A stretch of DNA of 64,000 bases from Apostichopus japonicus (GCF_037975245.1 NC_092577.1:25791398-25855397); one strand, 5' to 3'; positions 26,746 to 42,400 are shown, counted from the stretch's first letter. A program made the numbers and translations. The notes: generated by a model not told the origin, from the sequence alone.

Positions 26746-28110
26746 TTCGATTTATCGGTACCGCACTTTCGATTTATCGGTATCGCACATTCGATTTATC
26801 GGTACCGCACTTTCGATTTATCGGTATCGCACAATCGATTTATCGGTACCGCGCATTCGATTTATCGGTATCGCGCATTCGATTTATCGGTACCGCACAT
26901 ACGATATATCTGCACCGCATATTCGATTTATCGGTACCGCAATATCGATTTATGGGTAACGCACATTCGATTTATCGGTACCGCACATTCGATTAAACGG
27001 TATCGCACATTCGATTTATCGGTAACGCACATTCGATTTATCGGTATAGTAAATTTATTTTATCGGTATCGCGCATTCGATTTATCGGTATCGCACATTC
27101 CATATATCGGTATCGCACATTCGATTTATCGGTATCGCACATTCGATTTACCGGTAACGCACATTCGATTTATCGGCATCGCACATTCGATTTATCGGTA
27201 CCGCAATATCGATTTATCGGTATCGCACATTCCATTTATCGCTATCGCACATTCGATTTACCGGTATCGCATATTCGATTTATCGGTACCGCACATACTA
27301 TTTATCGGTACCGCACATTTGATTTATCGTTATCGCACATTCGATTTATCGGTACCGCAATATAGATTTATCGTTACCGCACAATCGATTTATCGGTACC
27401 GCACAATCGATATATCTGTAACGCACATTCGACTTATCGGTACCGCACCTTCGATTTATCGGTACCGCACATTCGATTAATCGGTACCGCACCTTCGATT
27501 TATCGGTACCGCAATATCGATTTATCGGTACCGCACATTCGATTTATCGGTACCACAATATCGATTTATCGGTATCGCACATTCGATTTACCGGTATCGC
27601 ACATTCGATTTATCGGCACCGCACATTCGATTTATCGGCACCGCAATATCGATTTATCGTATCGCACATTCGATTTATCGTTACCGCACATTCGATTTAT
27701 CGGTATCGTAAATTCGATTTATCGTTATCGCACGTTCGATTTATCGGTACCGCACATTCGATTTATCGGTCCCGCACAATCGATTTATCGGTACCGCACA
27801 TTCGACTTATCGGTATCGTAAATTTAATTTATCGGTATCGCGCATTCGATTTATCGGTATCGCCCCTTCGATTTATCGGTCCCGCACAATCGATTTATAG
27901 GTATCGCAATATCGATTAATCGGTCTCGCACATTCGATTTATCGGTAGCAATATCGATTAATCGGTATCGCACATTCCAGTTATCGGTATCGCACATTCG
28001 ATTCACCGGTATCGCACATACGATTTATCGGTATCGCACATTAGATTCATCGTTATCGCAAATTCGATTTATCGGTACCGCAATATCGATTTATCGGTAC
28101 CGCACAATCG
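26746..28110 (+). repeat. Spacer satellite and start of 2,695-bp copy 2
   Basis: Ordinary 22-bp monomers fill the gap between the two copies of the 2,695-bp repeat. The interval includes a variant of the A/T-rich marker (GGTATAGTAAATTTATTTTA near 27,044) that recurs near 29,475, 30,484, 32,437 and their downstream duplicates. A 21-bp unit lies near 27,650 (TTATCGTATCGCAC). Copy 2 of the 2,695-bp repeat begins near 27,734 and continues into the next block. No gene is present. Confidence 0.75.
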
Positions 28111-31100
28111 ATTTATTGGTACCGCAATATCGATTAATCGGTCTCGCACATTCGATTTATCGGTAGCAATATCGATTAATCGGTATCGCACATTCCATTT
28201 ATCGGTATCGCACTTTCGATTTACCGGTATCGCACATACGATTTATCGGTACCGCAATATCGGTTTATAGGTAACGCACATTCGATTAAACGGTATCGCA
28301 CATTCAATTTATCGGTAGCGCACAATCGATTTATCGGTATCGCACATTCCATTTATCGTGATCGCACATTCGATTTACCGGTATCACATATTCGATTTAT
28401 CGGTACCGCACATTTGATTTATCGTTATCGCACATTCGATTTATCGGTACCTCAATATCGATTAATCGGTCCCGCACAATCGATTTATCGGTACCGCACA
28501 ATCGATTTATCGGTACCGCACATTCGATTTATCGGTACCGCAATATCGATTAATCGGTATCGCACGTTCGATTTATCGGTAGCAATATCGATTAATCGGT
28601 ATCGCACATTCCATTTATCGGTATTGCACATTCGATTTACCGGTATCGCACATACCATTTATCGGCACCGCACATTCGATTTATCGGTACCGCAATATCG
28701 ATTTATCTGTAACGCACATTCGACTTATCGGTACCGCACCTTCGATTTATCGGTACCGCACATTCGATTAATCGGTACCGCACCTTCGATTTATCGGTAC
28801 CGCAATATCGATTTATCGGTATCGCACATTCGATTTACCGGTATCGCACTTTCGATTTATCGGTCCCGCACAATCGATTTATCGGTACCGCAATATCGAT
28901 TTATCGGTATCGCACATTCGATTTATCGGTACCGCATTATCGATTAAGCGGTATCGCACATTCGATTTATCGGTCCCGCACAATCGATTTATCGGTATCG
29001 CAATATCGATTTATCGGTCTCGCACATTCGATTTATCGTTAGCAATATCGATTAATCGGTATCGCACATTCCATTTATCGGTATCGCACATTCGATTTAC
29101 CGGTATCGCACATACGACTTATCGATACCGCACATACGATTTATCGGTACCGCACATTTGATTTATCGTTATCGCACATTCGATTTATCTTACCGCAATA
29201 TCGATTGATCGGTCCCGCACAATCGATCTATCGGTACCGCAATATCGATTTATCGTTATCGCACATTCGATTTATCTTACCGCAATATCGATTTATCGGT
29301 CCCGCACAATCGATTTATCGGTACCGCACATTCGATTTATCGGTACCGCACATTCGATTTATCGGTACCGCAATATCGATTTATCGGTATCGCACAATCG
29401 ATTTATCGGTACCGCACATTCGATTAATCGGTATCGCGCATTCGATTTATCGGTACCGCACATTCGATTTATCGGTATAGTAAATTTATTTTATCGGTAT
29501 CGCGCATTCGATTTATCGGTATCGCACATTCCATATATCGGTATCGCACATTCGACTTATCGGTATCGTACATTCGATTTACCGGTAACGCACATTCGAT
29601 TTATCGGCATCGCACATTCGATTTATCGGTACCGCAATATCGATTTATCGGTATCGCACATTCCATTTATCGGTATCGCACATTCGATTTACCGGTATCG
29701 CATATTCGATTTATCGGTACCGCACATACGATTTATCGGTACCGCACATTTGATTTATCGTTATCGCACATTCGATTTATCGGTACCGCAATATAGATTT
29801 ATCGTTACCGCACAATCGATTTATCGGTACCGCACAATCGATATATCTGTAACGCACATTCGACTTATCGGTACCGCACCTTCGATTTATCGGTACCGCA
29901 CATTCGATTAATCGGTACCGCACCTTCGATTTATCGGTACCGCAATATCGATTTATCGGTATCGCACATTCGATTTACCGGTATCGCACATTCGATTTAT
30001 CGGTCCCGCACAATCGATTTATCGGTACCGCAATATCGATTTATCGGTATCGCACATTCGATTTATCGGTACCGCATTATCGATTAATCGGTATCGCACA
30101 TTCGATTTATCGGTCCCGCACAATCGATTTATCGGTATCGCAATATCGATTTATCGGTCTCGCACATTCGATTTATCGTTAGCAATATCGATTAATTGGT
30201 ATCGCACATTCCATTTATCGGTATCGCACATTCGATTTACCGGTATCGCACATACGATTTATCGGTACCGCACATTTGATTTATCGTTATCGCACATTCG
30301 ATTTATCTTACCGCAATATCGATTTATCGGTCCCGCACAATCGATTTATCGGTACCGCAATATCGATTTATCGGTACCGCACAATCGATTTATCGGTACC
30401 GCAATATCGATTTATCGGTACCGCACAATCGATTTATCGGTACCGCACATTCGATTTATCGGTATCGCGCATTCGATTTATCGGTATAGTAAATTTATTT
30501 TATCGGTATCGCGCATTCGATTTATCGGTATCGCACATTCCATATATCGGTATCGCACATTCGATTTATCGGTATCGCACATTCGATTTACCGGTAACGC
30601 ACATTCGATTTATCGGCACCGCACATTCGATTTATCGGTACCGCAATATCGATTTATCGGTATCGCACATTCCATATATCGGTATCGCACATTCCATTTA
30701 TCGGTACCGCACATACGATTTATCGGTACCGCACATTTGATTTATCGTTATCGCACATTCGATTTATCGGTACCGCAATATAGATTTATCGGTACCGCAC
30801 AATCGATTTATCGGTACCGCACAATCGATTTATTGGTACCGCACATTCGATTTATCGGTATCGCACGTTCGATTTATCGTTTTCACACATTCGATTTATC
30901 GGTCCCGCACAATCAATTTATCGGTACCGCACATTCGACATATCGGTATCGTAAATTTAATTTATCGGTATCGCGCATTCGATTTATCGGTACCGCAATA
31001 TCGATTAATCGGTATCGCACGTTCGATTTATCGGTAGCAATATCGATTAATCGGTATCGCACATTCCATTTATCGGTAAAGCACATTCGATTTACCGGTA

Positions 31101-32666
31101 TCGCACTTTCGATTTATCGGTCCCGCACATTCGATTTATCGTACCGCATTATCGATTAATCGGTATCGCACATTCGATTTATCGGTCCCGCACAATCTAT
31201 TTACCGGTATCGCAATATCGATTTATCGGTCTCGCACATTCGATTTATCGTTAGCAATATCGATTAAACGGTATCGCACATTCCTTTTATCGGTATCGCA
31301 CATTCGATTTACCGGTATCGCACATAAAATTTATCGGTACCGCACATACGATTTATCGGTACCGCACATTTGATTTATCTTTATCGCACATTCGATTTAT
31401 CTTACCGCAATATCGATTTATCGGTCCCGCACAATCGATTTATCGGTACCGCAATATCGATTTATCGGTACCGCACATTCGATTTATCGGTACCGCAATA
31501 TCGATTTATTGGTACCACACAATCGATTTACCGGTAACGCACATTCGATTTATCGGCATCGCACATTCGATTTATCGGTACCGCAATATCGATTTATCGG
31601 TATCGCACATTCCATTTATCGGTATCGCACATTCGATTTACCGGTATCGCATATTCGATTTATCGGTACCGCACATACGATTTATCGGTACCGCACATTT
31701 GATTTATCGTTATCGCACATTCGATTTATCGGTACCGCAATATAGATTTATCGTTACCGCACAATCGATTTATCGGTACCGCACAATCGATATATCTGTA
31801 ACGCACATTCGACTTATCGGTACCGCACCTTCGATTTATCGGTACCGCACATTCGATTAATCGGTACCGCACCTTCGATTTATCGGTACCGCAATATCGA
31901 TTTATCGGTATCGCACATTCGATTTACCGGTATCGCACATTCGATTTATCGGTCCCGTACAATCGATTTATCGGTACCGCAATATCGATTTATCGGTATC
32001 GCACATTCGATTTATCGGTACCGCATTATCGATTAATCGGTATCGCACATTCGATTTATCGGTCCCGCACAATCGATTTATCGGTATCGCAATATCGATT
32101 TATCGGTCTCGCACATTCGATTTATCGTTAGCAATATCGATTAATTGGTATCGCACATTCCATTTATCGGTATCGCACATTCGATTTACCGGTATCGCAC
32201 ATACGATTTATCGGTACCGCACATTTGATTTATCGTTATCGCACATTCGATTTATCTTACCGCAATATCGATTTATCGGTCCCGCACAATCGATTTATCG
32301 GTACCGCAATATCGATTTATCGGTACCGCACATTCGATTTATCGGTACCGCAATATCGATTTATCGGTACCGCACAATCGATTTATCGGTACCGCACATT
32401 CGATTTATCGGTATCGCGCATTCGATTTATCGGTATAGTAAATTTATTTTATCGGTATCGCGCATTCGATTTATCGGTATCGCACATTCCATATATCGGT
32501 ATCGCACATTCGATTTATCGGTATCGCACATTCGATATACCGGTAACGCACATTCGATTTATCGGCACCGCACATTCGATTTATCGGTACCGCAATATCG
32601 ATTTATCGGTATCGCACATTCCATATATCGGTATCGCACATTCCATTTATCGGTACCGCACATACG
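28111..32666 (+). repeat. 4,556-bp tandem duplication, copy 1
   Basis: Every marker tested here recurs 4,556 bp downstream: 28,414, 29,205, 30,276, 30,737, 31,530 and 32,225. The left edge is a GATTTATTGGTACC monomer (TTGG at 28,116). The right edge falls within CATACGATTTAT near 32,664-32,671, where copy 1 runs into TTGG of copy 2, whereas copy 2 runs on into TCGG. The unit contains one full and one truncated copy of a 1,949-bp sub-unit (29,581-31,529 and 31,530-32,666). Confidence 0.92.
29581..31529 (+). repeat. 1,949-bp sub-unit nested in the 4,556-bp duplication
   Basis: Offset 1,949 links 29,581 to 31,530, 30,276 to 32,225, 34,832 to 36,781, 35,293 to 37,242 and 35,927 to 37,876. 1,949 is 89 monomers minus 9 bp, consistent with several 20- and 21-bp units inside (GTTAGCAATAT, TTATCTTACCGC, TTATCGTACCGC). 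The sub-unit starts at GATTTACCGGTAACGC. Full copies lie at 29,581-31,529, about 34,137-36,085 and 36,086-38,030; the copy starting at 31,530 is cut off at 32,666 by the larger duplication. Confidence 0.85.
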
Positions 32667-35600
32667 ATTTATTGGTACCGCAATATCGATTAATCGGTCT
32701 CGCACATTCGATTTATCGGTAGCAATATCGATTAATCGGTATCGCACATTCCATTTATCGGTATCGCACTTTCGATTTACCGGTATCGCACATACGATTT
32801 ATCGGTACCGCAATATCGGTTTATAGGTAACGCACATTCGATTAAACGGTATCGCACATTCAATTTATCGGTAGCGCACAATCGATTTATCGGTATCGCA
32901 CATTCCATTTATCGTGATCGCACATTCGATTTACCGGTATCACATATTCGATTTATCGGTACCGCACATTTGATTTATCGTTATCGCACATTCGATTTAT
33001 CGGTACCTCAATATCGATTAATCGGTCCCGCACAATCGATTTATCGGTACCGCACAATCGATTTATCGGTACCGCACATTCGATTTATCGGTACCGCAAT
33101 ATCGATTAATCGGTATCGCACGTTCGATTTATCGGTAGCAATATCGATTAATCGGTATCGCACATTCCATTTATCGGTATTGCACATTCGATTTACCGGT
33201 ATCGCACATACCATTTATCGGCACCGCACATTCGATTTATCGGTACCGCAATATCGATTTATCTGTAACGCACATTCGATTTATCGGTACCGCACATTCG
33301 ATTTATCGGTACCGCACATTCGATTAATCGGTACCGCACCTTCGATTTATCGGTACCGCAATATCGATTTATCGGTATCGCACATTCGATTTACCGGTAT
33401 CGCACTTTCGATTTATCGGTCCCGCACAATCGATTTATCGGTACCGCAATATCGATTTATCGGTATCGCACATTCGATTTATCGGTACCGCATTATCGAT
33501 TAATCGGTATCGCACATTCGATTTATCGGTCCCGCACAATCGATTTATCGGTATCGCAATATCGATTTATCGGTCTCGCACATTCGATTTATCGTTAGCA
33601 ATATCGATTAATCGGTATCGCACATTCCATTTATCGGTATCGCACATTCGATTTACCGGTATCGCACATACGACTTATCGATACCGCACATACGATTTAT
33701 CGGTACCGCACATTTGATTTATCGTTATCGCACATTCGATTTATCTTACCGCAATATCGATTGATCGGTCCCGCACAATCGATCTATCGGTACCGCAATA
33801 TCGATTTATCGTTATCGCACATTCGATTTATCTTACCGCAATATCGATTTATCGGTCCCGCACAATCGATTTATCGGTACCGCACATTCGATTTATCGGT
33901 ACCGCACATTCGATTTATCGGTACCGCAATATCGATTTATCGGTATCGCACAATCGATTTATCGGTACCGCACATTCGATTAATCGGTATCGCGCATTCG
34001 ATTTATCGGTACCGCACATTCGATTTATCGGTATAGTAAATTTATTTTATCGGTATCGCGCATTCGATTTATCGGTATCGCACATTCCATATATCGGTAT
34101 CGCACATTCGACTTATCGGTATCGTACATTCGATTTACCGGTAACGCACATTCGATTTATCGGCATCGCACATTCGATTTATCGGTACCGCAATATCGAT
34201 TTATCGGTATCGCACATTCCATTTATCGGTATCGCACATTCGATTTACCGGTATCGCATATTCGATTTATCGGTACCGCACATACGATTTATCGGTACCG
34301 CACATTTGATTTATCGTTATCGCACATTCGATTTATCGGTACCGCAATATAGATTTATCGTTACCGCACAATCGATTTATCGGTACCGCACAATCGATAT
34401 ATCTGTAACGCACATTCGACTTATCGGTACCGCACCTTCGATTTATCGGTACCGCACATTCGATTAATCGGTACCGCACCTTCGATTTATCGGTACCGCA
34501 ATATCGATTTATCGGTATCGCACATTCGATTTACCGGTATCGCACATTCGATTTATCGGTCCCGCACAATCGATTTATCGGTACCGCAATATCGATTTAT
34601 CGGTATCGCACATTCGATTTATCGGTACCGCATTATCGATTAATCGGTATCGCACATTCGATTTATCGGTCCCGCACAATCGATTTATCGGTATCGCAAT
34701 ATCGATTTATCGGTCTCGCACATTCGATTTATCGTTAGCAATATCGATTAATTGGTATCGCACATTCCATTTATCGGTATCGCACATTCGATTTACCGGT
34801 ATCGCACATACGATTTATCGGTACCGCACATTTGATTTATCGTTATCGCACATTCGATTTATCTTACCGCAATATCGATTTATCGGTCCCGCACAATCGA
34901 TTTATCGGTACCGCAATATCGATTTATCGGTACCGCACAATCGATTTATCGGTACCGCAATATCGATTTATCGGTACCGCACAATCGATTTATCGGTACC
35001 GCACATTCGATTTATCGGTATCGCGCATTCGATTTATCGGTATAGTAAATTTATTTTATCGGTATCGCGCATTCGATTTATCGGTATCGCACATTCCATA
35101 TATCGGTATCGCACATTCGATTTATCGGTATCGCACATTCGATTTACCGGTAACGCACATTCGATTTATCGGCACCGCACATTCGATTTATCGGTACCGC
35201 AATATCGATTTATCGGTATCGCACATTCCATATATCGGTATCGCACATTCCATTTATCGGTACCGCACATACGATTTATCGGTACCGCACATTTGATTTA
35301 TCGTTATCGCACATTCGATTTATCGGTACCGCAATATAGATTTATCGGTACCGCACAATCGATTTATCGGTACCGCACAATCGATTTATTGGTACCGCAC
35401 ATTCGATTTATCGGTATCGCACGTTCGATTTATCGTTTTCACACATTCGATTTATCGGTCCCGCACAATCAATTTATCGGTACCGCACATTCGACATATC
35501 GGTATCGTAAATTTAATTTATCGGTATCGCGCATTCGATTTATCGGTACCGCAATATCGATTAATCGGTATCGCACGTTCGATTTATCGGTAGCAATATC

Positions 35601-37222
35601 GATTAATCGGTATCGCACATTCCATTTATCGGTAAAGCACATTCGATTTACCGGTATCGCACTTTCGATTTATCGGTCCCGCACATTCGATTTATCGTAC
35701 CGCATTATCGATTAATCGGTATCGCACATTCGATTTATCGGTCCCGCACAATCTATTTACCGGTATCGCAATATCGATTTATCGGTCTCGCACATTCGAT
35801 TTATCGTTAGCAATATCGATTAAACGGTATCGCACATTCCTTTTATCGGTATCGCACATTCGATTTACCGGTATCGCACATAAAATTTATCGGTACCGCA
35901 CATACGATTTATCGGTACCGCACATTTGATTTATCTTTATCGCACATTCGATTTATCTTACCGCAATATCGATTTATCGGTCCCGCACAATCGATTTATC
36001 GGTACCGCAATATCGATTTATCGGTACCGCACATTCGATTTATCGGTACCGCAATATCGATTTATCGGTACCACACAATCGATTTACCGGTAACGCACAT
36101 TCGATTTATCGGCATCGCACATTCGATTTATCGGTACCGCAATATCGATTTATCGGTATCGCACATTCCATTTATCGGTATCGCACATTCGATTTACCGG
36201 TATCGCATATTCGATTTATCGGTACCGCACATACGATTTATCGGTACCGCACATTTGATTTATCGTTATCGCACATTCGATTTATCGGTACCGCAATATA
36301 GATTTATCGTTACCGCACAATCGATTTATCGGTACCGCACAATCGATATATCTGTAACGCACATTCGACTTATCGGTACCGCACCTTCGATTTATCGGTA
36401 CCGCACATTCGATTAATCGGTACCGCACCTTCGATTTATCGGTACCGCAATATCGATTTATCGGTATCGCACATTCGATTTACCGGTATCGCACATTCGA
36501 TTTATCGGTCCCGTACAATCGATTTATCGGTACCGCAATATCGATTTATCGGTATCGCACATTCGATTTATCGGTACCGCATTATCGATTAATCGGTATC
36601 GCACATTCGATTTATCGGTCCCGCACAATCGATTTATCGGTATCGCAATATCGATTTATCGGTCTCGCACATTCGATTTATCGTTAGCAATATCGATTAA
36701 TTGGTATCGCACATTCCATTTATCGGTATCGCACATTCGATTTACCGGTATCGCACATACGATTTATCGGTACCGCACATTTGATTTATCGTTATCGCAC
36801 ATTCGATTTATCTTACCGCAATATCGATTTATCGGTCCCGCACAATCGATTTATCGGTACCGCAATATCGATTTATCGGTACCGCACATTCGATTTATCG
36901 GTACCGCAATATCGATTTATCGGTACCGCACAATCGATTTATCGGTACCGCACATTCGATTTATCGGTATCGCGCATTCGATTTATCGGTATAGTAAATT
37001 TATTTTATCGGTATCGCGCATTCGATTTATCGGTATCGCACATTCCATATATCGGTATCGCACATTCGATTTATCGGTATCGCACATTCGATATACCGGT
37101 AACGCACATTCGATTTATCGGCACCGCACATTCGATTTATCGGTACCGCACATTCGATTTATCGGTATCGCACATTCCATATATCGGTATCGCACATTCC
37201 ATTTATCGGTACCGCACATACG
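32667..37222 (+). repeat. 4,556-bp tandem duplication, copy 2
   Basis: Near-identical copy of 28,111-32,666 with no length change detected. Differences I saw are scattered single bases: CATTCGACTTATCGG and CACCTTCG near 28,731 read CATTCGATTTATCGG and CACATTCG near 33,287; GATTAAGCGG near 28,943 reads GATTAATCGG; TATTGGTACCACAC near 31,508 reads TATCGGTACCACAC; and GCAATATCG near 32,592 reads GCACATTCG near 37,148. So little divergence over 4.5 kb indicates a recent event, a homogenised pair, or an assembly duplication. Confidence 0.92.
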
Positions 37223-39424
37223 ATTTATCGGTACCGCACATTTGATTTATCGTTATCGCACATTCGATTTATCGGTACCGCAATATAGATTTATCGGTAC
37301 CGCACAATCGATTTATCGGTACCGCACAATCGATTTATTGGTACCGCACATTCGATTTATCGGTATCGCACGTTCGATTTATCGTTTTCACACATTCGAT
37401 TTATCGGTCCCGCACAATCAATTTATCGGTACCGCACATTCGACATATCGGTATCGTAAATTTAATTTATCGGTATCGCGCATTCGATTTATCGGTACCG
37501 CAATATCGATTAATCGGTATCGCACGTTCGATTTATCGGTAGCAATATCGATTAATCGGTATCGCACATTCCATTTATCGGTAAAGCACATTCGATTTAC
37601 CGGTATCGCACTTTCGATTTATCGGTCCCGCACATTCGATTTATCGTACCGCATTATCGATTAATCGGTATCGCACATTCGATTTATCGGTCCCGCACAA
37701 TCTATTTACCGGTATCGCAATATCGATTTATCGGTCTCGCACATTCGATTTATCGTTAGCAATATCGATTAATCGGTATCGCACATTCCTTTTATCGGTA
37801 TCGCACATTCGATTTACCGGTATCGCACATAAAATTTATCGGTACCGCACATACGATTTATCGGTACCGCACATTTGATTTATCTTTATCGCACATTCGA
37901 TTTATCTTACCGCAATATCGATTTATCGGTCCCGCACAATCGATTTATCGGTACCGCACAATCGATTTATCGGTACCGCACATTCGATTTATCGGTACCG
38001 CAATATCGATTTATCGGTACCACACAATCGATTTATCGGTATCGCACATTCGATTTATCGGTATCGCGCATTCGATTTATCGGTACCGCACTTTCGATTT
38101 ATCGGTACCGCACAATCGATTTATCGGTACCGCAATATCGATTTATCGGTACCGCACAATCGATTTATCGGTACCGCACATTCGATTAATCGGTATCGCG
38201 CATTCGATTTATCGGTACCGCACTTTCGATTTACCGGTATCGCACATAAAATTTATCGGTACCGCACATACGATTTATCGGTACCGCACATTTGATTTAT
38301 CTTTTTCGCACATTCGATTTATCTTACCGCAATATCGATTTATCGGTCCCGCACAATCGATTTATCGGTACCGCAATATCGATTTATCGGTACCGCACAT
38401 TCGATTTATCGGTACCGCAATATCGATTTATCGGTACCACACAATCGAGTTATCGGTACCGCACATTCGATTTATCGGTATCGCGTATTCGATTTATCGG
38501 TATCGCACTTTCGATTTATCGGTACCGCACATTCGATTTATCGGTATCGCACATTCGATTTACCGGTAACGCACATTCGATTTATCGGCACCGCACATTC
38601 GATTTATCGGTACCGCAATATCGATTTATCGGTATCGCACATTCCATATATCGGTATCGCACATTCCATTTATCGGTACCGCACATACGATTTATCGGTA
38701 CCGCACATTTGATTTATCGTTATCGCACATTCGATTTATCGGTACCGCAATATAGATTTATCGGTACCGCACAATCGATTTATCGGTACCGCACAATCGA
38801 TTTATTGGTACCGCACATTCGATTTATCGGTATCGCACGTTCGATTTATCGTTTTCACACATTCGATTTATCGGTCCCGCACAATCGATTTATCGGTATC
38901 GCAAGATCGATTTATCGGTCTCGCACATTCGATTTATCGTTAGCAATATCGATTAATCGGTATCGCACATTCCATTTATCGGTATCGCACATTCGATTTA
39001 CCGGTATCGCACATACGATTTATCGGTACCGCACATACGATTTATCGGTACCGCACATTTGATTTATCGTTATCGCACATTCGATTTATCTTACCGCACA
39101 TTCGATTTATTGGTCCCGCACAATCGATTTATCGGTACCGCAATATCGATTTATCGGTACCGCACATTCGATTTATCGGTACCGCAATATCGATTTATCG
39201 GTACCGCACAATCGATTTATCGGTACCGCACATTCGATTTATCGATATCGCGCATTCCATTTATCGGTACCGCACTTTCGATTTATCGGTATCGCACAAT
39301 CGATTTATCGGTACCGCAATATCGATTTATCGGTACCGCACAATCGATTTATCGGTACCGCACATTCGATTTATCGGTATCGCGCATTCGATTTATCGGT
39401 ACCGCAATATCGATTTATGGGTAA
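37223..39424 (+). repeat. End of 1,949-bp series plus 417-bp repeat
   Basis: The 1,949-bp series continues to about 38,030. Then CACATAAAATTTATCGG at about 37,826 recurs at 38,243, giving a 417-bp offset (19 monomers minus 1 bp, matching one 21-bp unit). The second copy carries TTATCTTTTTCGC near 38,297 where the first has TTATCTTTATCGC. Downstream the GATTTATTGGTACC cassette (near 38,802) and a fresh TTATCTTACCGC unit (near 39,087) recur. No gene is present. Confidence 0.8.
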
Positions 39425-42400
39425 CGCACATTCGATTTATCGGTACCGCACATTCGATTAAACGGTATCGCACATTCGATTTATCGGTAACGCACATTCG
39501 ATTTATCGGTATAGTAAATTTATTTTATCGGTATCGCGCATTCGATTTATCGGTATCGCACATTCCATATATCGGTATCGCACATTCGATTTATCGGTAT
39601 CGCACATTCGATTTACCGGTAACGCACATTCGATTTATCGGTACCGCACATTCGATTTATCGGTACCGCAATATCGATTTATCGGTATCACACATTCCAT
39701 TTATCGGTATCGCACATTCGATTTACCGGTGTCGCACATTCGATTTATCGGTACCGCAATATCGATTTATCGGTACCGCACATTTGATTTATCGGTACCG
39801 CAATATCGATTTATCGGTACCGCACATTCGATTTATCGGTATCTCACGTTCGATTTATCGTTTTCACTCGTTCGATTTTTCGGTACCGCACATTCGATTT
39901 ACCGGTACCGCACATACGATTGATCAGTACCGCACATTCGACTTATCGGTATCGTAAATTTAATTTATCGGTATCGCGCATTCGATTTATCGGTATCGCA
40001 CCTTCGATTTATCGGTCCCGCATATTCGATGTATAGGTATCGCAATATCTTAATCGGTCTCGCACATTCGATTTATCGGTAACAATATCGATTAATCGGT
40101 ATCGCACATTCCATTTATCGGTATCGCACATTCGATTTACCGGTATCGCACATTCGATATATCTGCACCGCACATTCGATTTATCGGTACCGCACATTCG
40201 ATTTATGGGTAACGCACATTCGAGATATCGGTACCGCACCTTCGATTTATCGGTATCGCACATTCGATTAAACAGTATCGAACATTCGATTTATCGGTAA
40301 CGCACATTCGACTTATCGGTATCGTAAATTTAATTTATCGGTATCTCGCATTCGATTTATCGGTATCGCACATTCCATATATCGGTATCGCACATTCGAT
40401 TTACCGGTATCGCATATTCGATTTATCGGAACCGCACATACGATTTATCGGTACCGCACATTCGATTTATCGGTACCGCAATATAGATTTATCGGTATCG
40501 CACAATCGATTTATCGGTACCGCACAATCGATTTATTGGTACCGCACATTCCATTTATCGGTAACGCAATATCTATTAATCGGTCTCGCACATTCGATTT
40601 ACCGGTATCGCACTTTCGATTTATCGGTCCCGCACAATCGATTTATCGGTACCGCAATATCGATTTATCGGTACCGCAATATCGATTTATCGGTACCGCA
40701 CATTCGATTTATCGGTACCACAATATCGATTTATCGGTATCGCACTTTCGATTTACCGGTATCGCACATTCGATTTATCGGCACCGCACATTCGATTTAT
40801 CGGCACCGCAATATCGATTTATCGTATCGCACATTCGATTTATCGTTACCGCACATTCGATTTATCGGTATCGTAAATTCGATTTATCGTTATCGCACGT
40901 TCGATTTATCGGTTTAGCACATTCGATTTATCGGTACCGCAATATCGATTAATCGGTCTCGCACATTCGATTTATCGGTAGCAATATCGATTAATCGGTA
41001 TCGCACATTCCATTTATCGGTATCGCACATTCGATTTATCGGTACTGCACATTAGATTAATCGGCACTGCACATTCAAGTTATCGGTATCGCACAATCGA
41101 TTTATCGGTACAGCACATTCGATTTATCGGTACCGCACATTCAAGTTATCGGTATCGCACAATCGATTTATCGGTACGGCACATTCGATTAATCGGTATG
41201 GCACGTTCGATTTATCGTTATCGCATATTACATTTATTGATATCTTACATTCGATTTACCGGTATCGCACATTCGATTAATCGGTACCGCACATTCGATT
41301 TATCGGTACCGCAATATCGATTTATCGGTATCGCACATTCGATTTACCGGTAACGCACATTTGATTAAACGGTATCGCACATTCGATTTATCGGTAGCGC
41401 ACAATCGATTTATCGGTATCGCACATTCCATTTATCGTGATCGCACATTCGATTTACCGGTATCGCATATTCGATTTATCGGTACCGCAATATCGATTTA
41501 TCGGTACCGCACATTTGATTTATCGTTATCGCACATTCGATTTATCGGTACCGCAATATCGATTAATCGGTCCCGCACATTCGATTTATCGGTAGCAATA
41601 TCGATTTATCGGTATCTCACATTCCATTTATCGGTATCGCACATTCGATTTACCGGTATCGCACATACGATTTATTGGTACCGCACATACTATTTATCGG
41701 TACCGCACATTTTATTTATCGTTATCGCACATTCGATTTATCGGTACCGCAATATCGATTTATCGGTACCGCACAATCGACTTATCGGTACCGCAATATC
41801 GATTTATCGGTACCGCACAATCGATTTATCGGTACCGCAATATCGATTTATCGGTACCGCACATTTGATTTATCGTTATCGCACATTCGATTTATCGGTA
41901 CCGCAATATCGATTAATCGGTCCCGCACATTCGATTTATCGGTAGCAATATCGATTTATCGGTATCTCACATTCCATTTATCGTGATCGCACATTCGATT
42001 TACCGGTATCGCATATTCGATTTATCGGTACCGCAATATCGATTTATCGGTACCGCACATTTGATTTATCGTTATCGCACATTCGATTTATCGGTACCGC
42101 AATATCGATTAATCGGTCCCGCACATTCGATTTATCGGTAGCAATATCGATTTATCGGTATCTCACATTCCATTTATCGGTATCGCACATTCGATTTACC
42201 GGTATCGCACATACGATTTATTGGTACCGCACATACTATTTATCGGTACCGCACATTTTATTTATCGTTATCGCACATTCGATTTATCGGTACCGCAATA
42301 TCGATTTATCGGTACCGCACAATCGACTTATCGGTACCGCAATATCGATTTATCGGTACCGCACAATCGATTTATCGGTATCGCACATTCAATTTATCGG

